DNA of 64,000 bases, taken from NCBI GenBank assembly GCA_019802505.1, contig JAFMOC010000044.1, forward strand, positions 1,477,501 to 1,541,500, in the 5' to 3' direction. The position numbers were made by a program, and so were the translations under genes. The notes under the pieces were generated by a model. The model saw only the letters and a list, made by a program, of their open reading frames with translations. It did not search any database and had not been told where the DNA came from. The DNA comes from Corydoras sp. C115 (lineage: Eukaryota; Chordata; Actinopteri; Siluriformes; Callichthyidae). Below, piece by piece: positions 22,901 to 34,002 of this stretch; position 1 is the stretch's first letter, and each line of letters opens with the position of its first letter.

Positions 22901-23565
22901 AAGTTCTTTATTACTGCGCTATCACTGTGAGCGAAATAATTTTGAAGTTAAAATACATTTTTGTTCAACCAGCTCTAAATATCGACCTGTGTGGCATCAT
23001 AAAAATAAGTATAATGTAACAGTCCCTTAGAGGAAAGATGTGTTCTGCAATTCAAATGTTGATCTCTTTAAACAAATTTTACAATTAAAATGAAGTATCA
23101 GCTTAATTTACATTGAGACCTGCTTTGTTTGTGAAACAATCCATACAAAACAATGTTTCTTAAATGAATTTATAAGATCTTTTTTTGTTCACACTTCAAA
23201 AACGGTTTGTGGAATAATTGTTAACATAACCCCACAAGCATTATGCCCCATGTCACCATCATGTTGTTTTTCAACCCTGATCCTATAAGCTTTCTGATGT
23301 TTTACATTTTTTGTTTAATATTTTTATTAAGCACTGAGTACTGCATCGCGGTACAAGCGATGAATACAAATCCTGATCTAAAGGTGGCAATATGATTAAG
23401 TCAAGTGAAAGCAGCACTAAAAACCAACTGAAAATACTTAAATAACAGCAAAACCTAAATTTATGTCAAAATAACTAAAGGATATAAGTAATGCAATGAA
23501 GAAAGACGGGAAATGAAAAAGTCATATACTTAAGAAATTAAAGTAGAAATTAAAATTAAAGTGGG
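22901..23565. other. Unique sequence
   Basis: A+T-rich; nothing recognised. Confidence 0.5.
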
Positions 23566-23768
23566 TAGTGGTAGCTCAGTGGTCAGGGCGTTGGGCTATC
23601 AATCTGAAGGTTGGCAGTTCAAATCCCAGGTCCCCTGAAGTTACCAATGTGGGTTCTTGAGCAAGACCCTTAACCCCCATTGCTCCAGGTATGTGGTTTA
23701 ACCCTATGCTCACCTTGTAAGTCGCTTTGGATAAAAGCGTCTGCTAAATGACCAAATGTAAATGTAAG
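23566..23768 (+). repeat. V-type tRNA SINE, full length and well preserved
   Basis: Best copy of this family. Head 'ggtagctcagtggtcagggc', B-box-like 'agttcaaatcccagg', body 'cttgagcaagacccttaacc' and tail 'gtaagtcgctttggataaaa' followed by 'tgaccaaatgtaaatgtaa'. Confidence 0.92.
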
Positions 23769-23821
23769 TAGAACTATAGAAGTAAAGCAATAAGACCTGG
23801 AATTATGACCACATTATAACT

Positions 23822-24183
23822 TATTCATTCATTCACTTCCTCTTGATCCTCTACTAGGGTCATGGGGGGGGTTCCCTATGCCCATCCAGGGGAGAACGTT
23901 TTGGGCACTGGGCAGATACACCCAGGACAGGGCGCCAATCTATCACTGGGTACACTCACACACACATACAAAGACACACTCTATATGGGGCAATTTAGAC
24001 CATTCAAGTTACCTTGAGTGCATGTTTTTGGGCTGTGTGAGGAATACGAGGAATACGGAGAACCTGAAGAAAACCCACACTGACACGAGGAGAACATGAA
24101 AACTTCACCCAGTTTGGGATTTGAAAGTGGATCCCCAGTGCTGAGAGGTGAACGTGCTAAACACTAAGCTACTGTGCCTTCCC
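23822..24183 (-). repeat. Mermaid-like SINE, old copy
   Basis: Complete but diverged ('cctcttgatcctctact' tail, 'ctactgtgccttccc' head). It carries a small duplication 'gaggaatac gaggaatac' near 24040. Confidence 0.87.
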
Positions 24184-24284
24184 ATTTGATAACTGTAGAG
24201 GGCAAATGCATGTACACAGGTGGTTAATACAGATTTCAAGTGGAAAATACAGAAGTATGGACGTGTGACTGACACCAACCCAAG

Positions 24285-24545
24285 CGATCCCATGTCAATG
24301 GTGCTAATTCTCACTCCATATCATTCATCACTGCTAGATGGTGGAATGATCTTCCCAACTCTGTCCGTAATGCTGAGACATTCAGCATTTCCAAGAAACA
24401 ACTCTAAACATTACTTCTAGAAGCATTTGATGTAATTGTATGGTGGATCTAGACTTGAATCCAGATTGAACAATGATCAAATTTGATAATGCTATTACTT
24501 AACTACTGACTTGTGTTGTTCTCTTAATTGAAAGTTCCTTTTGAC
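24285..24545 (+). pseudogene. L2-type LINE fragment: ORF2 C-terminal end and 3' UTR
   Basis: 'tggtggaatgatcttcccaa' with 'ctctgtccgtaatgctgag' decodes as '..WWNDLPNSVRNAET..', the usual '(L)WNxLPxxVRxAxTxxxFKxxL' end of L2-group ORF2. The 3' UTR has 'actgacttgtgttgttctc'; the terminal tail is partly scrambled and meets an inverted V-type SINE. Confidence 0.7.
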
Positions 24546-24549
24546 ATTG

Positions 24550-24772
24550 AAAGTTGACATTTGGTCATTTAGCAGATGCTTTTATCCAAAGAAGTATCCC
24601 AACTTAATATATGGGGTCATAACACATTTTTACAATGGTTACCCTGAGCGATGAGGGTTAAGGGTCTTGCTCAAGGACCCACATTGGTAACATCAGTGGA
24701 CCTGGGATTTAAACCCGCAACCTTCAGATTGATAGCCAAATGCCCTAACCACTGAGGTGCCATGCTGAAATG
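24550..24772 (-). repeat. V-type tRNA SINE
   Basis: Tail 'tttagcagatgcttttatcc' at the left and head complement 'aaccactgaggtgccatg' at the right. The segment between 'atccaaag' and 'aagtatcccaac' is shortened. Confidence 0.85.
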
Positions 24773-25084
24773 TGTACAATTTTGTAAATGTATAAGTGAT
24801 GGGGTTTGGAGCATATTGACATGTGCTTACAAGTTATGCAATTAATGCAAATAATATCAACCACGCACACAATACAAAGATTTGCAATACATGTGAATAA
24901 CAGGAATGCAACAAAACATACTGCCTAATGAAAAAAAAGGCTGTGCGATAAGTTAAATCCTTGGTGTCTGAGGAGGAGAGAAGATAAACAGCCAGATAAC
25001 GAATGGAAAACGAAATGCAAAACTGACAAAAACAAACAAAAAGAGTTTAACATAAGTTACCACATGTTCCAATCACTCTGCACT
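24773..25084. other. Unique sequence
   Basis: No feature seen. Confidence 0.5.
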
Positions 25085-25212
25085 CAACAAACTTTATTCG
25101 GCTAATCAGCTACTCGGTAAGTATATAGTTCAAGATAGTTTGGTTGAACAGGCTAAACACTCAAGTGTGAAAAGCAGTGTGTCTCCTGGACCAGGGTTCG
25201 GGAACCACTGTC
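25085..25212. mobile_element. Possible hAT-type MITE remnant
   Basis: 'gtctcctggaccagggttcg' followed by 'ggaaccactg' resembles a very common fish MITE end, and 'ggctaatcagctac' fits its interior. Heavily decayed. Confidence 0.35.
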
Positions 25213-25215
25213 CTG

Positions 25216-25875
25216 GCAGACAAGAAACTTTCACTGGGGGCCAATTATATGATAGAATAAACCCACAGAGTTGTGTACCAATACCCCTGGTGACAGTAGA
25301 TGTCCTTCTGTCCCAATGACACATCCACATTAGGCTTTTACAATGTCATTTCGGCCTGCCATAACTGTGGAGCTATGACTGAAGGACACCAATATAAATA
25401 AATATAAATATGGGTGCAAAACAAAAATAATAATATAAAAAGGCACCTGCATATTTCCTTGTCCATCAGCATACAATATGAGTTTACAACAGCTTGTAAA
25501 AGTGTTTATCACTTCCTTTGGAAGCAGACTGGAAATGCACACCCTGGATTAGCACCACCGCATTTATTGCTTGCCAGTTTATCGTCAACTTTACTTAAAT
25601 ATCTTTCCCAATAGATGTCTTCTCAGATTCACTTATGAAATTTTAATTGCAGTGCATGCTTATCTTGAGTACAATTAAACATATTGTCGGCATTGTTTGA
25701 GTATCAGGATAAAGACCCATTAAGGTAAATATAAAGGTGCCTGTGATAGACTGAAAAAATAAAGAAAAATAAACACAAATCAAGAAAAACTGTACATGAA
25801 TCAATTAAATGTATCTTCCAGTATAGTGAGTAAATTTATTTTGGTAAGATTTATCTAAATAATAAATACATTTCC

Positions 25876-25876
<1 letters not shown>
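25216..25876. other. Unique sequence
   Basis: No convincing gene; short overlapping frames on both strands around 25330-25614. Confidence 0.5.

Positions 25877-25907
<31 letters not shown>
25877..25907. repeat. Poly-A tract, 31 bases
   Basis: Uninterrupted A run. Confidence 0.97.
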
Positions 25908-25909
<2 letters not shown>

Positions 25910-25930
25910 ATTTATCTTACTTATTTTTTT

Positions 25931-26172
25931 CATCCATTATCTTCCGCTTTATCCTCTATCGCGGGGGGGGGGGGGGGGGGGGTTCCCCATGCCCATCCAG
26001 GGGAGAACGTTTCGGGCGCTGGGCAGATACACCCAGGACAGGGCGCCAATCTATCACTGGGCACACACACAGACACGCACACAAACACACTCTACATGGG
26101 GCAATTTGGAGAACTCAATTGACTTGATCCATGTTTTTGGACTGTAGGAGGAAACCAGAGAACCTGGTGGAA
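25931..26172 (-). repeat. Mermaid-like SINE, head-truncated, with G20 expansion
   Basis: The usual 'cgcggggg' tract is expanded to 20 G at 25963-25982. It stops at 'ccagagaacctggtgg', so the promoter is missing. Confidence 0.9.
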
Positions 26173-26944
26173 ATGTATTGTTCCACTCTGCAGGCCAATG
26201 TGTAAGCTTTGTAATAAAACTGTCTATGAAACAGAGAAACCAACAGTTACACCATTGACCATATTTACATAAACTAAAAAAAACACAATATTATTCAATA
26301 AATTTAATCCCATTTGTTTGTAATGCAACACAAAAAAGGGAACTTATTATATATTTCAATGCTCCCCACAAGTCTTTCTTGAGAAATATGTTTAACTGAT
26401 ATCCATCCCTTCATTATCTTCAACTTGTTCGTGTCATTGTCCACCAAGTTCAACATTGTCCAATTATAGCAATATGAAGTTTGGATTCTTGGTTCTCAAG
26501 TTTGGATTCTTGGTTCTCGAGACTAAATAAATGCCTAGTTGTCTTAGGTCCAATTGCCCCATAACCTTGTGAAACACGCGGTTGTGCAATTATTAGCTGG
26601 ACATGTCCCACGTGGTGGTACAGTGGTGCCTGGACTGGGCGTGGTGCCATGAAACCAAAAAGACACCCTCCAGCATGTAGCTTTTTTTGGGACATCTTCT
26701 AACCTTACATCTATAAGTTCTTGGCCTTCAATTCTACCATCCTGGAGGCATCCCAGTCAGGTTTCTGTTTTTGTCATGACTGGCCATCCCCACACAACAC
26801 TAGCTTGCTCAGGTATTTTGGGACTAAATTAGTTTGACATGCTCGCCTGAATCCATTCAAAGTGCTGAAGATGATCTTTTAAGGTCACTTTTTAAAAGCT
26901 TTGCCGACTTTTCAGGACTGGAAGAAGGATAATGTAAATGTAGG
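26173..26944. other. Unique sequence with a 21-bp tandem duplication
   Basis: 'aagtttggattcttggttct' occurs twice in tandem at 26477-26519. A minus-strand frame of 81 codons (26450-26695) across it is not recognised. Confidence 0.5.
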
Positions 26945-27335
26945 GTAACCTGGTTTTATCTGTTCTATAACTCCCTTTATGCTTATGCTAATGCTCACTC
27001 CATATCTTTCACCATCTATAAATGGTCGAACGAGCTTCCTAACTCTGCTTGTCTTATAAATTATATAAATATAAATTCTTTAATTTATTTTATATACTGT
27101 ATATACATACATTTATATATTATTATAGTTATATATATATATATAGTGTATATATATAGTATATATATAGTAAAATATTCTATATTATATTTATATTTGT
27201 AGTTGTGTGATAATTCTACATTGTTGCTATTTTTTCCTTAACTACTTACTAACTCTGTGTCGCTTTGGATAAAAATCCAAATCCAAAAAATCCATTTGGT
27301 TAAATGACCAAATATAATGTAAGTGTAAATGTATG
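26945..27335 (+). pseudogene. L2-type LINE 3' fragment interrupted by TA-rich repeat
   Basis: 'gctaatgctcactccatatc' and 'gaacgagcttcctaactctg' match the LINE copy at 24290. TA-rich filler follows (27060-27190), then the 3' UTR and a diverged tail 'gtgtcgctttggataaaa'. Confidence 0.6.
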
Positions 27336-27606
27336 CGTGTCTTTCTGATTGGGTACCACCCCAATCCACTTGCACTGGTATGCAGATATGTATAAATTTG
27401 ACAGCTTTGGTGGATATAACATCAGACTGCCTGGACCACAGCTATCTGATCTTCATAGTTCTCTGAAAATCACTGGTCCTGTTTTTAAACCCATGAATTT
27501 GAAAGAGTAAAAAGGTAACTATTGTTAGGTTAATGAGTCTGTGGATGGTACAGAGTTATTCCATCCTAAGAAATTCTAGTTTAATTTTCCCTCCCATTCC
27601 AAATAA

Positions 27607-28104
27607 GTGTGTGTTGAACCGCTACAAAATGGGATAGGTGTGGTTGCCAGTGATCTCCCAATGGGGGTGTTAACACTTCCAAGTGCTATCATTTCGGCTT
27701 TTCAGTGTTCTCTTTTTGGCTGTCTGCTACATCCATTAAATCGGCGAATGCATCTGTTTGTTTCTGTTCACTGCTCATTAACACACATTTACCACTCATT
27801 GTTTAACAAAACAACAATTCTATCTGGTCATTTATTGTTTCTGAAGGAATGTTTGGTGTTTGGTTGGTATTACTGTGGTTGGATAGTTGTTGGTGCAAGT
27901 AAGCACTGTGTTTCTCTCTTGGTTGTTAATAAACATCTGCCTTTTACAATGTTATTTTTACATGTTATTGTTACAATATGTCTTTTTCTAGCGAGTTGTC
28001 AACCCTGCATTACACAGCATGATTTAATGCCCTTGCTTTTTCCTTTAAATGCCAAGTGCAATCTGACTTTGGAGGATTGCTATTTCAACGGCACAGCTAC
28101 CTGA
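27607..28104 (+). other. Unrecognised 165-codon open frame with signal-peptide-like segment
   Basis: The longest non-repeat open frame in the window. It opens directly after a stop; the first ATG is at 27661. It is strongly hydrophobic in several stretches. The segment starting at Met114 ('MLFLHVIVTICLFLASC') looks like a signal peptide and is followed by two N-glycosylation sequons (NLT, NGT) before the stop. The same frame upstream (27345-27520) is open for about 55 codons, then broken by several stops. It could be a decayed gene or a chance frame in T-rich DNA. I recognise no family. Confidence 0.2.
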
Positions 28105-28249
28105 AGTCGCTGGCCCTCTTTGAATCAAGAATACATTATATTATATACATTATATATAGCAATAATTTATTATAAATTTCAGCGATATCCATGCTCCATT
28201 TTTTGCTCCATTTTTTGATCATGTTTAATTAATGAATACACTGTTTGTG

Positions 28250-28565
28250 AAGGGTCGCCGGGGGTTCCCCATGACCATCCAGGGGAGAACGTTTCGGATG
28301 CTGGGCAGATACACCCAGGACAGGGCACTAATTTATCTCTGGACACACACTCACTGACCCACACACTATATAAAAAGCATTTTAGAGCATTCACTTTACC
28401 TTAAATCCATGTATTTGGACTGTGTGGGAGGAAACCGGAGAACCTGGAGAAAAACTAAACTCATGCTGACACAGGGAGAACATGGAAACTCCACCCACAT
28501 TGGGATTCGAACCTGGATCCCCAGCGCTGAGAGGTGACTGTGCTAACCACTACACCCGAGCACCC
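28250..28565 (-). repeat. Mermaid-like SINE, tail-truncated
   Basis: Begins at 'gaagggtcgccgggggttcc' without the (ccat)n/(ttca)n tail. The head end 'ctacacccgagcaccc' is diverged. Confidence 0.88.
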
Positions 28566-28949
28566 AAACAAACCATTTTAAATTCATCTAATGGTATTTT
28601 CAGGAAGGGACTGTATCTAGCTAAGATTATTTGTTTTATATTGTGTTATTACCATAGAAATGATGTTCATGTAAGATTGTTGCTGACTCGGTAAAAATCG
28701 AAAGAAACTTCTTTGAGCTTTTCACTGAAATATATGGGCTTCGACACAATGCTTTCCTGCCTTAACATTTCAGCATAGCCACTATGAATCATTTGAGGAC
28801 TAATGTATTCAGGACAGACGAGGACCAACTGCTGCTATCAAAGGACTTGCTTGAATAACTGTAATAACTGGAAAATTATTTTGATAGCCTGAAACAATCT
28901 TATATATCACAGAACTTTATTAAAATAATATCAAATCAAATTAGCCTGT
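28566..28949. other. Unique sequence
   Basis: No feature seen. Confidence 0.5.
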
Positions 28950-29880
28950 ATCCCCATAATGAATTAAGTAACAGGTTACGCTGATATTAATCTCGACTAG
29001 CTCGCAGGCATTGCGGCAGGAGCATTTAATAAGCCAGTCCCTTTTGCTCTGAAGGGCTAGAAATCCTCGAGTACCAGTGCTTATTCAGGGAAAAATACAT
29101 CAAAAGCCTCTCTCCCCCTCTAAATAATGTGCCCTGTTTTCTCTGCCTTTGGTGAAATTATTCATAAGGAGAAAATCTTGGCAAAAATCTCAGGAGGTTT
29201 CTGATTAGCAGCTGACCCAAAGGGATGCTACGTATCCTAATCCCCTAAATGCTTTGCCGTCTCCCTCCCACCCGTACGCCGAGGAGCAGGCTGTGCAGAC
29301 GCTAAAATAATAATATAATCATGTTTTCATATGGCAGCGTGGAGCAGAAGCCGGCTACGCAGCGCCGCAGCGGCCCTCGCAGGCGCTGGTGCAGCTGGCC
29401 AGGCTTGCGTTTTGTGCTCAGGCCTTGGTCTGACTCTCCAGAAGAACCCCCCCTTTCCAATTTATTCTCCCTCAATCCCTCTCTCCCATCCCTCCCTTTG
29501 CCATTTGGATACTGTCCATTTTCGGGGCTAGGAACCTGCTGGAGGCTCTTTAAATTTTTTAATAGAGCCCAGATGAAGCGGTGCTGCTGAGAGCAGAAGA
29601 CAGCTCGTGTCAGTTTTTCCCCTGGCTCCCAGAGGGCCAGTAGCCCTGTAATGATCTGGTAAGGCTGCAGATTAAAGTCGAGCGGGAGTCCGAAAAAGGG
29701 GGAAGGAGAGTTGCAAGTTGCTCCGTTACTTTATATTTTGCACACTTTTCTCGTGCACTCTCATTGTCTTTCGTTTCGTGGTTTTTGCCCACTTTTTCTT
29801 TTCCCGCTCTCTAGCTCTCTGCTGCTTCTTCTCATGCGTTCTGAGCTCTTTGGACATGAGGGGAGAGGAATGAGGGTACA
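28950..29880. other. GC-richer unique island, candidate conserved non-coding or exon-bearing region
   Basis: The most compositionally distinct unique block. 29330-29400 is CpG-bearing ('cgcagcgccgcagcggccc'), followed by C-rich pyrimidine tracts. Frames at 29321-29590 and 29331-29531 are open but encode no known domain and depend on base composition. Words such as 'agcatttaataagccagtcc' and 'ggtgaaattattcataagg' look like non-coding regulatory DNA. Function is inferred from texture only. Confidence 0.3.
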
Positions 29881-29980
29881 ATGAGTGCACCGCTTTGGTC
29901 ACAAAGCCACCACCATGCTCTATGTTTCATTGTTTACATTTTTCCTCTTCTTGCATTTTCACCCCGACTGTTTATGCGTT

Positions 29981-29981
<1 letters not shown>

Positions 29982-30015
<34 letters not shown>
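29982..30015. repeat. Poly-T tract, 34 bases
   Basis: Uninterrupted T run within pyrimidine-rich DNA. It produces three spurious poly-Phe/Leu open frames. Confidence 0.97.
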
Positions 30016-30619
30016 CCTTCTCCACTTCACCCTTCTATTTCTCATTTGCCACCCGCTGTACACTTCCTCCCCTATTCTTTTCCTGGTCTGTTTGGCATGT
30101 TGTGTTGCCCTGCAGACCATGCTACAAAATCATCCTCCAGGGTGGACACTAAATCTTTTGATGCAGGCATAATAGTGATAACATCTGAACTAAGGGAGTC
30201 TTCTCAGGGCATGCTTGACAGATGTAGCACGGCTTTTTAGGATTTAATGCTAGAGCATATCTATTACGGGTTCTGCGGCAGGGCTTGGCAGGCCCGTCTG
30301 GTAATCTCCCATGAATTTTAGTTCAACTTATCACAGACCTGGGACAGGTTGCGGCAGGAAGTGGAATCACTAGATCTTCCGAAAGCAAGCCAGGCCTTTA
30401 AACTTCACATTTACAGATATCAAAAGATTTCAAGGATATGGATGTTGCTCACTAAACATTGTTAAATATGAGATCAACAAGCTCTGTGTTCATATGACTG
30501 AGCACAACATCATCCATGATAAGTGTTCACCCAAAAAGTAATTCTACCTGAATATTTGTTTCCATATACATTAATAGACTAACTGACTAATCTGTCATGT
30601 GATCTATTCTTAAAATGCA
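30016..30619. other. Unique sequence
   Basis: Contains 'gggttctgcggcagggcttg' and 'gacaggttgcggcaggaag', a loosely repeated 'gcggcagg' word. No gene. Confidence 0.5.
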
Positions 30620-30631
30620 GGCCTTATTTTA

Positions 30632-30941
30632 TCCATCCATCCATTATCTTCCGCTTTATCCTATATTAGCGTCGCGGGGGGGTTCCCCATGCCCATCCAG
30701 GGGAGATACACCCAGGACGGGGCGCCAATCTATCGCTGGGCACACACTCACTCACTCACACAAACACACTATATGGGGCAATTTGGAGAACTCACTTGAC
30801 TTGATCCATGTTTTTGGACTGTGGGAGGAAACCCACGCGGACATGGGGAGAACATGGAAACTCTACCCAGGTGGGCATTCGAACCGGGAATCCCTACCGC
30901 TGAGAGGCGTACGTGCTAACCACTAAGCCACCGTGCCGCCC
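30632..30941 (-). repeat. Mermaid-like SINE, 12-bp target duplication
   Basis: Flanked by 'ggccttatttta' at 30620-30631 and 30942-30953. Internal deletions remove 'aacgtttcgggcgctgggca' and part of 'ccggagaacccggagg'. Confidence 0.95.
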
Positions 30942-30953
30942 GGCCTTATTTTA

Positions 30954-31392
30954 GTTTCTGAAATTAAGAAAAGCAGAGCCTCTTCAGATTTCTCAAATGT
31001 AGAATATTCTCCTTACCCCCAATCTTTTTCAACATGGATGAAACATTTTAAGCAAAAACCATGTGTCATGATGCCCACAAAGCAGCGAAGAAGTCAGAGA
31101 CAGGTAGTAAATTATTCAGATAGCCTAAATTGGTAATGCAATTAGAAAATGGCAGCAATGGTGGAGAATACGCTGAGATCTGGAGGACCAGGAAAACTTA
31201 CCAGCTGAACTGCTTACAGGAGTGTTGGACTAATTAAAAGTCTTATTTGACTGCAAGTCTTATAGAAGAGATTTAATGGTTTTGCAATTTTTTTCTCTGC
31301 AGACACCTTCACTAATATAAAAGAATTTCTTGCAACCTCATCACATGGAAAGGAGCATTTTAACAAATCTGTACGCAAATGTAAAAAATGGA
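30954..31392. other. Unique sequence
   Basis: No feature seen. Confidence 0.5.
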
Positions 31393-31500
31393 AAAACAAT
31401 TTAGCAGATGGTTTTATCCACGACTCAAAAGTATCCCAACTTGGTTGGGGTCAGAACACAGTTCTGCAATGAGGTTTAAGGGCTTTGCTTAAGGGCCCAT
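31393..31500 (-). repeat. V-type SINE, tail and body only
   Basis: 'tttagcagatggttttatcc' then 'agtatcccaacttgg'. It ends at 'gggcttaagggcccat'-type body sequence; the head is missing. Confidence 0.75.
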
Positions 31501-31533
31501 ATATATGTGCCCCTGGAACAGCAGGTCGGTTAA

Positions 31534-31735
31534 ACGTGGTAGCTCTGTGGTTCGGGTGTTGGGTTATCAATGTGAAGGTTGAGGGTTCAAATCCCATGTT
31601 CACTGAAGTTACCAATGTGGGCCCTTGAGCAAGACCCTTAACCCGCACTGCTCCAGGGGTGCTGGATCAACCCAGTGATCGCTTTGCAAGCCACCTTGGA
31701 TGAAAGCATCTGAAAAATGACCAAACATACCGTAA
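31534..31735 (+). repeat. V-type tRNA SINE
   Basis: Head 'gtggtagctctgtggttcgg', body 'cttgagcaagacccttaacc'. The tail is mutated to 'gcaagccaccttggatgaaa'. It lies tail-to-head with an inverted fragment just upstream. Confidence 0.85.
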
Positions 31736-31822
31736 ACATACTGTTAATGTTAAATTGGTACATATTATCTGGTACATATTAGTAAATGATAAATTCCATA
31801 TTACCTGGAATGTACACAATCT

Positions 31823-31936
31823 TCTTCCATGTTTTTAGACTGTGAGAGGAAACTGGAGAACCCGGAGGAATCCCACACAGACACGGAGGAGAACATGAAA
31901 ACTCCACCCAGATTGGGATTTGAACTGGGAATCCCT

Positions 31937-31937
<1 letters not shown>
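31823..31937 (-). repeat. Mermaid-like SINE head/body fragment
   Basis: From 'tccatgtttttagactgtg' to 'gggaatcccta', where (TA)n starts. Confidence 0.85.

Positions 31938-31980
<43 letters not shown>
31936..31980. repeat. (TA)n microsatellite
   Basis: Separates a SINE fragment from a full-length SINE. Confidence 0.95.
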
Positions 31981-31984
<4 letters not shown>

Positions 31985-32350
31985 TCATTTATTTATTTAT
32001 TCATTCATTCATTCATTCATTATCTTCCGCTTTATCCTCTATTAGGGTCGCGGTGGGGTTCCCATGCCCATCCAGGGGAGAACGTTTCGGGCACTGGGCA
32101 GATACACCCAGGACAGGACGCCAATCTATCGCTGGGCACACACTCACTCACGCATACACACTCTATATGGGGCAATTTGGAGAACTCAATTGACTTGATC
32201 CATGTTTTTTGACTGTGGGAGGAAACCGGAGAACCCGGAAGAAAGCCACGCAGACACGGGGAGAACATGGAAACTCCACCCAGATGGGGATTCGAACCAG
32301 GAATCCCTAGCGCTGAGAGGCGAAGGTGCTAACCACTAAGTCACCGTGCC

Positions 32351-32352
<2 letters not shown>
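31981..32352 (-). repeat. Mermaid-like SINE, full length, between (TA)n arrays
   Basis: Long (ttca)n/(ttta)n tail in complement at the left. The head end 'taagtcaccgtgcc' is followed directly by TA repeats. Confidence 0.93.

Positions 32353-32420
<68 letters not shown>
32353..32420. repeat. (TA)n microsatellite
   Basis: About 34 units after the SINE head. Confidence 0.97.
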
Positions 32421-32422
<2 letters not shown>

Positions 32423-33053
32423 TAATATATTCAAAATAAATAACCATAAACATCCTAGAGAAATGATATCCAGCTGCATGCAGAAATATGAATATCAAAT
32501 AGATAATAAAACCATGCCATAGGCTATAGGAGCAATAAATAGACAGCTTTCTATGTGGGCACAAGGGAAATATGGGTTTTGTCTGTTCTTTTGACAAAAA
32601 AAATGGACAAAACTCTAGTTGGTCTGAGACAACATGTATTTGTGGCTATGTTTGTGCATGAATGTGTGTGTGAGAATAAATGCATCAGGATGGGATGTAA
32701 GCAAATGTTTGTCTTTGCACTGTCTCTAGAGGGTTTCATCCCATGCCATCTGGCAGCTTTGGGCAATTGGGTTCATCATTTTCGTCATCTGATTGTTTTT
32801 CTGCCCCTATGCCTTTACCTAAACCTGCTGCACAATTCAGATCCATTCATCACTAACGCCACAATTACTGCTGGCCCGTCTAATAATTTACTCTTACTGG
32901 ACAACTGTCCTATTTTAGCACATACGTACTGTAAACCAATGACTGATTAAACCTTCAAGTATCACTATTAGAATAGAAAAATAATACTGCGGGTCAGAGA
33001 GAAGCACATGTATGTTCATGCCAAGAGAACTGAGCATTTGAGCTGATTTACAA

Positions 33054-33054
<1 letters not shown>
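32421..33054. other. Unique sequence
   Basis: A 131-codon plus-strand frame (32555-32950) has no recognisable domain; I treat it as chance. Confidence 0.45.
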
Positions 33055-33100
<46 letters not shown>

Positions 33101-33120
33101 CGTGTGTGCGTGCGTGTGTG
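33055..33120. repeat. (TG)n microsatellite
   Basis: About 33 units with C interruptions near the right end. Confidence 0.97.
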
Positions 33121-33221
33121 CATGCTCACATATGAATGGGTGACTGTGCATCTGTGTGTAAGAAGGAAAATGATTGTCCCATCATCCAATAGCTCAATAA
33201 AGAGTGAAGATGTACAGATAT

Positions 33222-33461
33222 GGGCACGTTCGCCTCTCAGCACTGGGGATCCCAGGTTCAAATCCCGATCTGGGATGAATTCAAGGTTAAGTGAATTCTA
33301 TAAATTGCCCCATATAATGTGTATGTGTGCCTGTGTGTGTGTGTATGAGTGTGTGTGTCCAGCAAGAGATCGGTTCCAAAACATACTCCCCTGGATGGGA
33401 ATAGGGAACCACCCCATGACCCTAGTAGACGACTAAGCCGAAGATAAAGAATAAATGTATT
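33222..33461 (+). repeat. Mermaid-like SINE, first of a triple array
   Basis: 5'-truncated at 'gggcacgttcgcctctcag'. It lacks the 'agtttccatgttctcc...aaaacatg' part. Its 3' half has private changes ('ggttaagtgaattctataa', 'gggaatagggaaccacccc') shared with the next copy. Confidence 0.9.
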
Positions 33462-33475
33462 AAGTTGTTAAAGTC

Positions 33476-33823
33476 GGCGGCACTTTGGCTTAGTGGTTAG
33501 TATGTTCTCCTCTCAGCATTAGGGATTTCTGGTTCGAATCCCAATCTGGGTTAGAATCCCAATCTTTCCATGTTCTCCCCATGTCCACTTGGGTTTCCTC
33601 CGGGTTCTCCGGTTTCCTCCAACAGTCCAAAAACATGAATTCAAGGTTAAGTGAATTCTATAAATTGCCCCATTTAATGTGTATGTGTGCCTGTGTGTGT
33701 GTGTGTATGAGTGTGTATGTCCAGAAAGAGATTGGCGCCAAAACATACTCCCCTGGATGGGAATAGGGAACCACCCCATAACCCTAATAGACACCTAAGC
33801 CGAAGATAAAGAATAAATGAATT
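33476..33823 (+). repeat. Mermaid-like SINE, second of a triple array
   Basis: Complete head ('ggcggcactttggcttagtg'). It is bounded by 'aagttgttaaagtc' at 33462-33475 and 33824-33837. 'gggttagaatcccaatct' shows a small internal duplication at the B box. Confidence 0.92.
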
Positions 33824-33837
33824 AAGTTGTTAAAGTC

Positions 33838-33988
33838 GGCCCATATAGTGTGTGTCTGTGTGAGTGAGTGTGTGCCCAGCGACGGATTGGTGCCCTGCCC
33901 AGCGCCCGAAACGTTCTCCCCTGGATGGGCATGGGGAGCCCCCCCGCGACCCTAATAGAGGATAAAGCAGAAGATAATGGATGGATGG
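33838..33988 (+). repeat. Mermaid-like SINE, third of a triple array, 5'-truncated
   Basis: Starts 'ggcccatatagtgtgtgtc', subfamily B tail (ggat)n. The third 'aagttgttaaagtc' follows at 33989-34002. Confidence 0.92.
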
Positions 33989-34002
33989 AAGTTGTTAAAG
34001 TC

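Noticed and set aside
29321..29590. 89-codon frame in the GC-rich island
   Set aside because: The overlapping frame at 29331 is equally open. Composition explains both, and no known domain is seen.
32555..32950. 131-codon plus-strand open frame
   Set aside because: No domain, signal or splice context recognised. Its length is within what T/A-poor patches give by chance, so it was not called as a gene.
33462..34002. CRISPR-like pattern of identical short repeats with long spacers
   Set aside because: The repeats are target-site duplications and the spacers are SINEs. The genome is eukaryotic.
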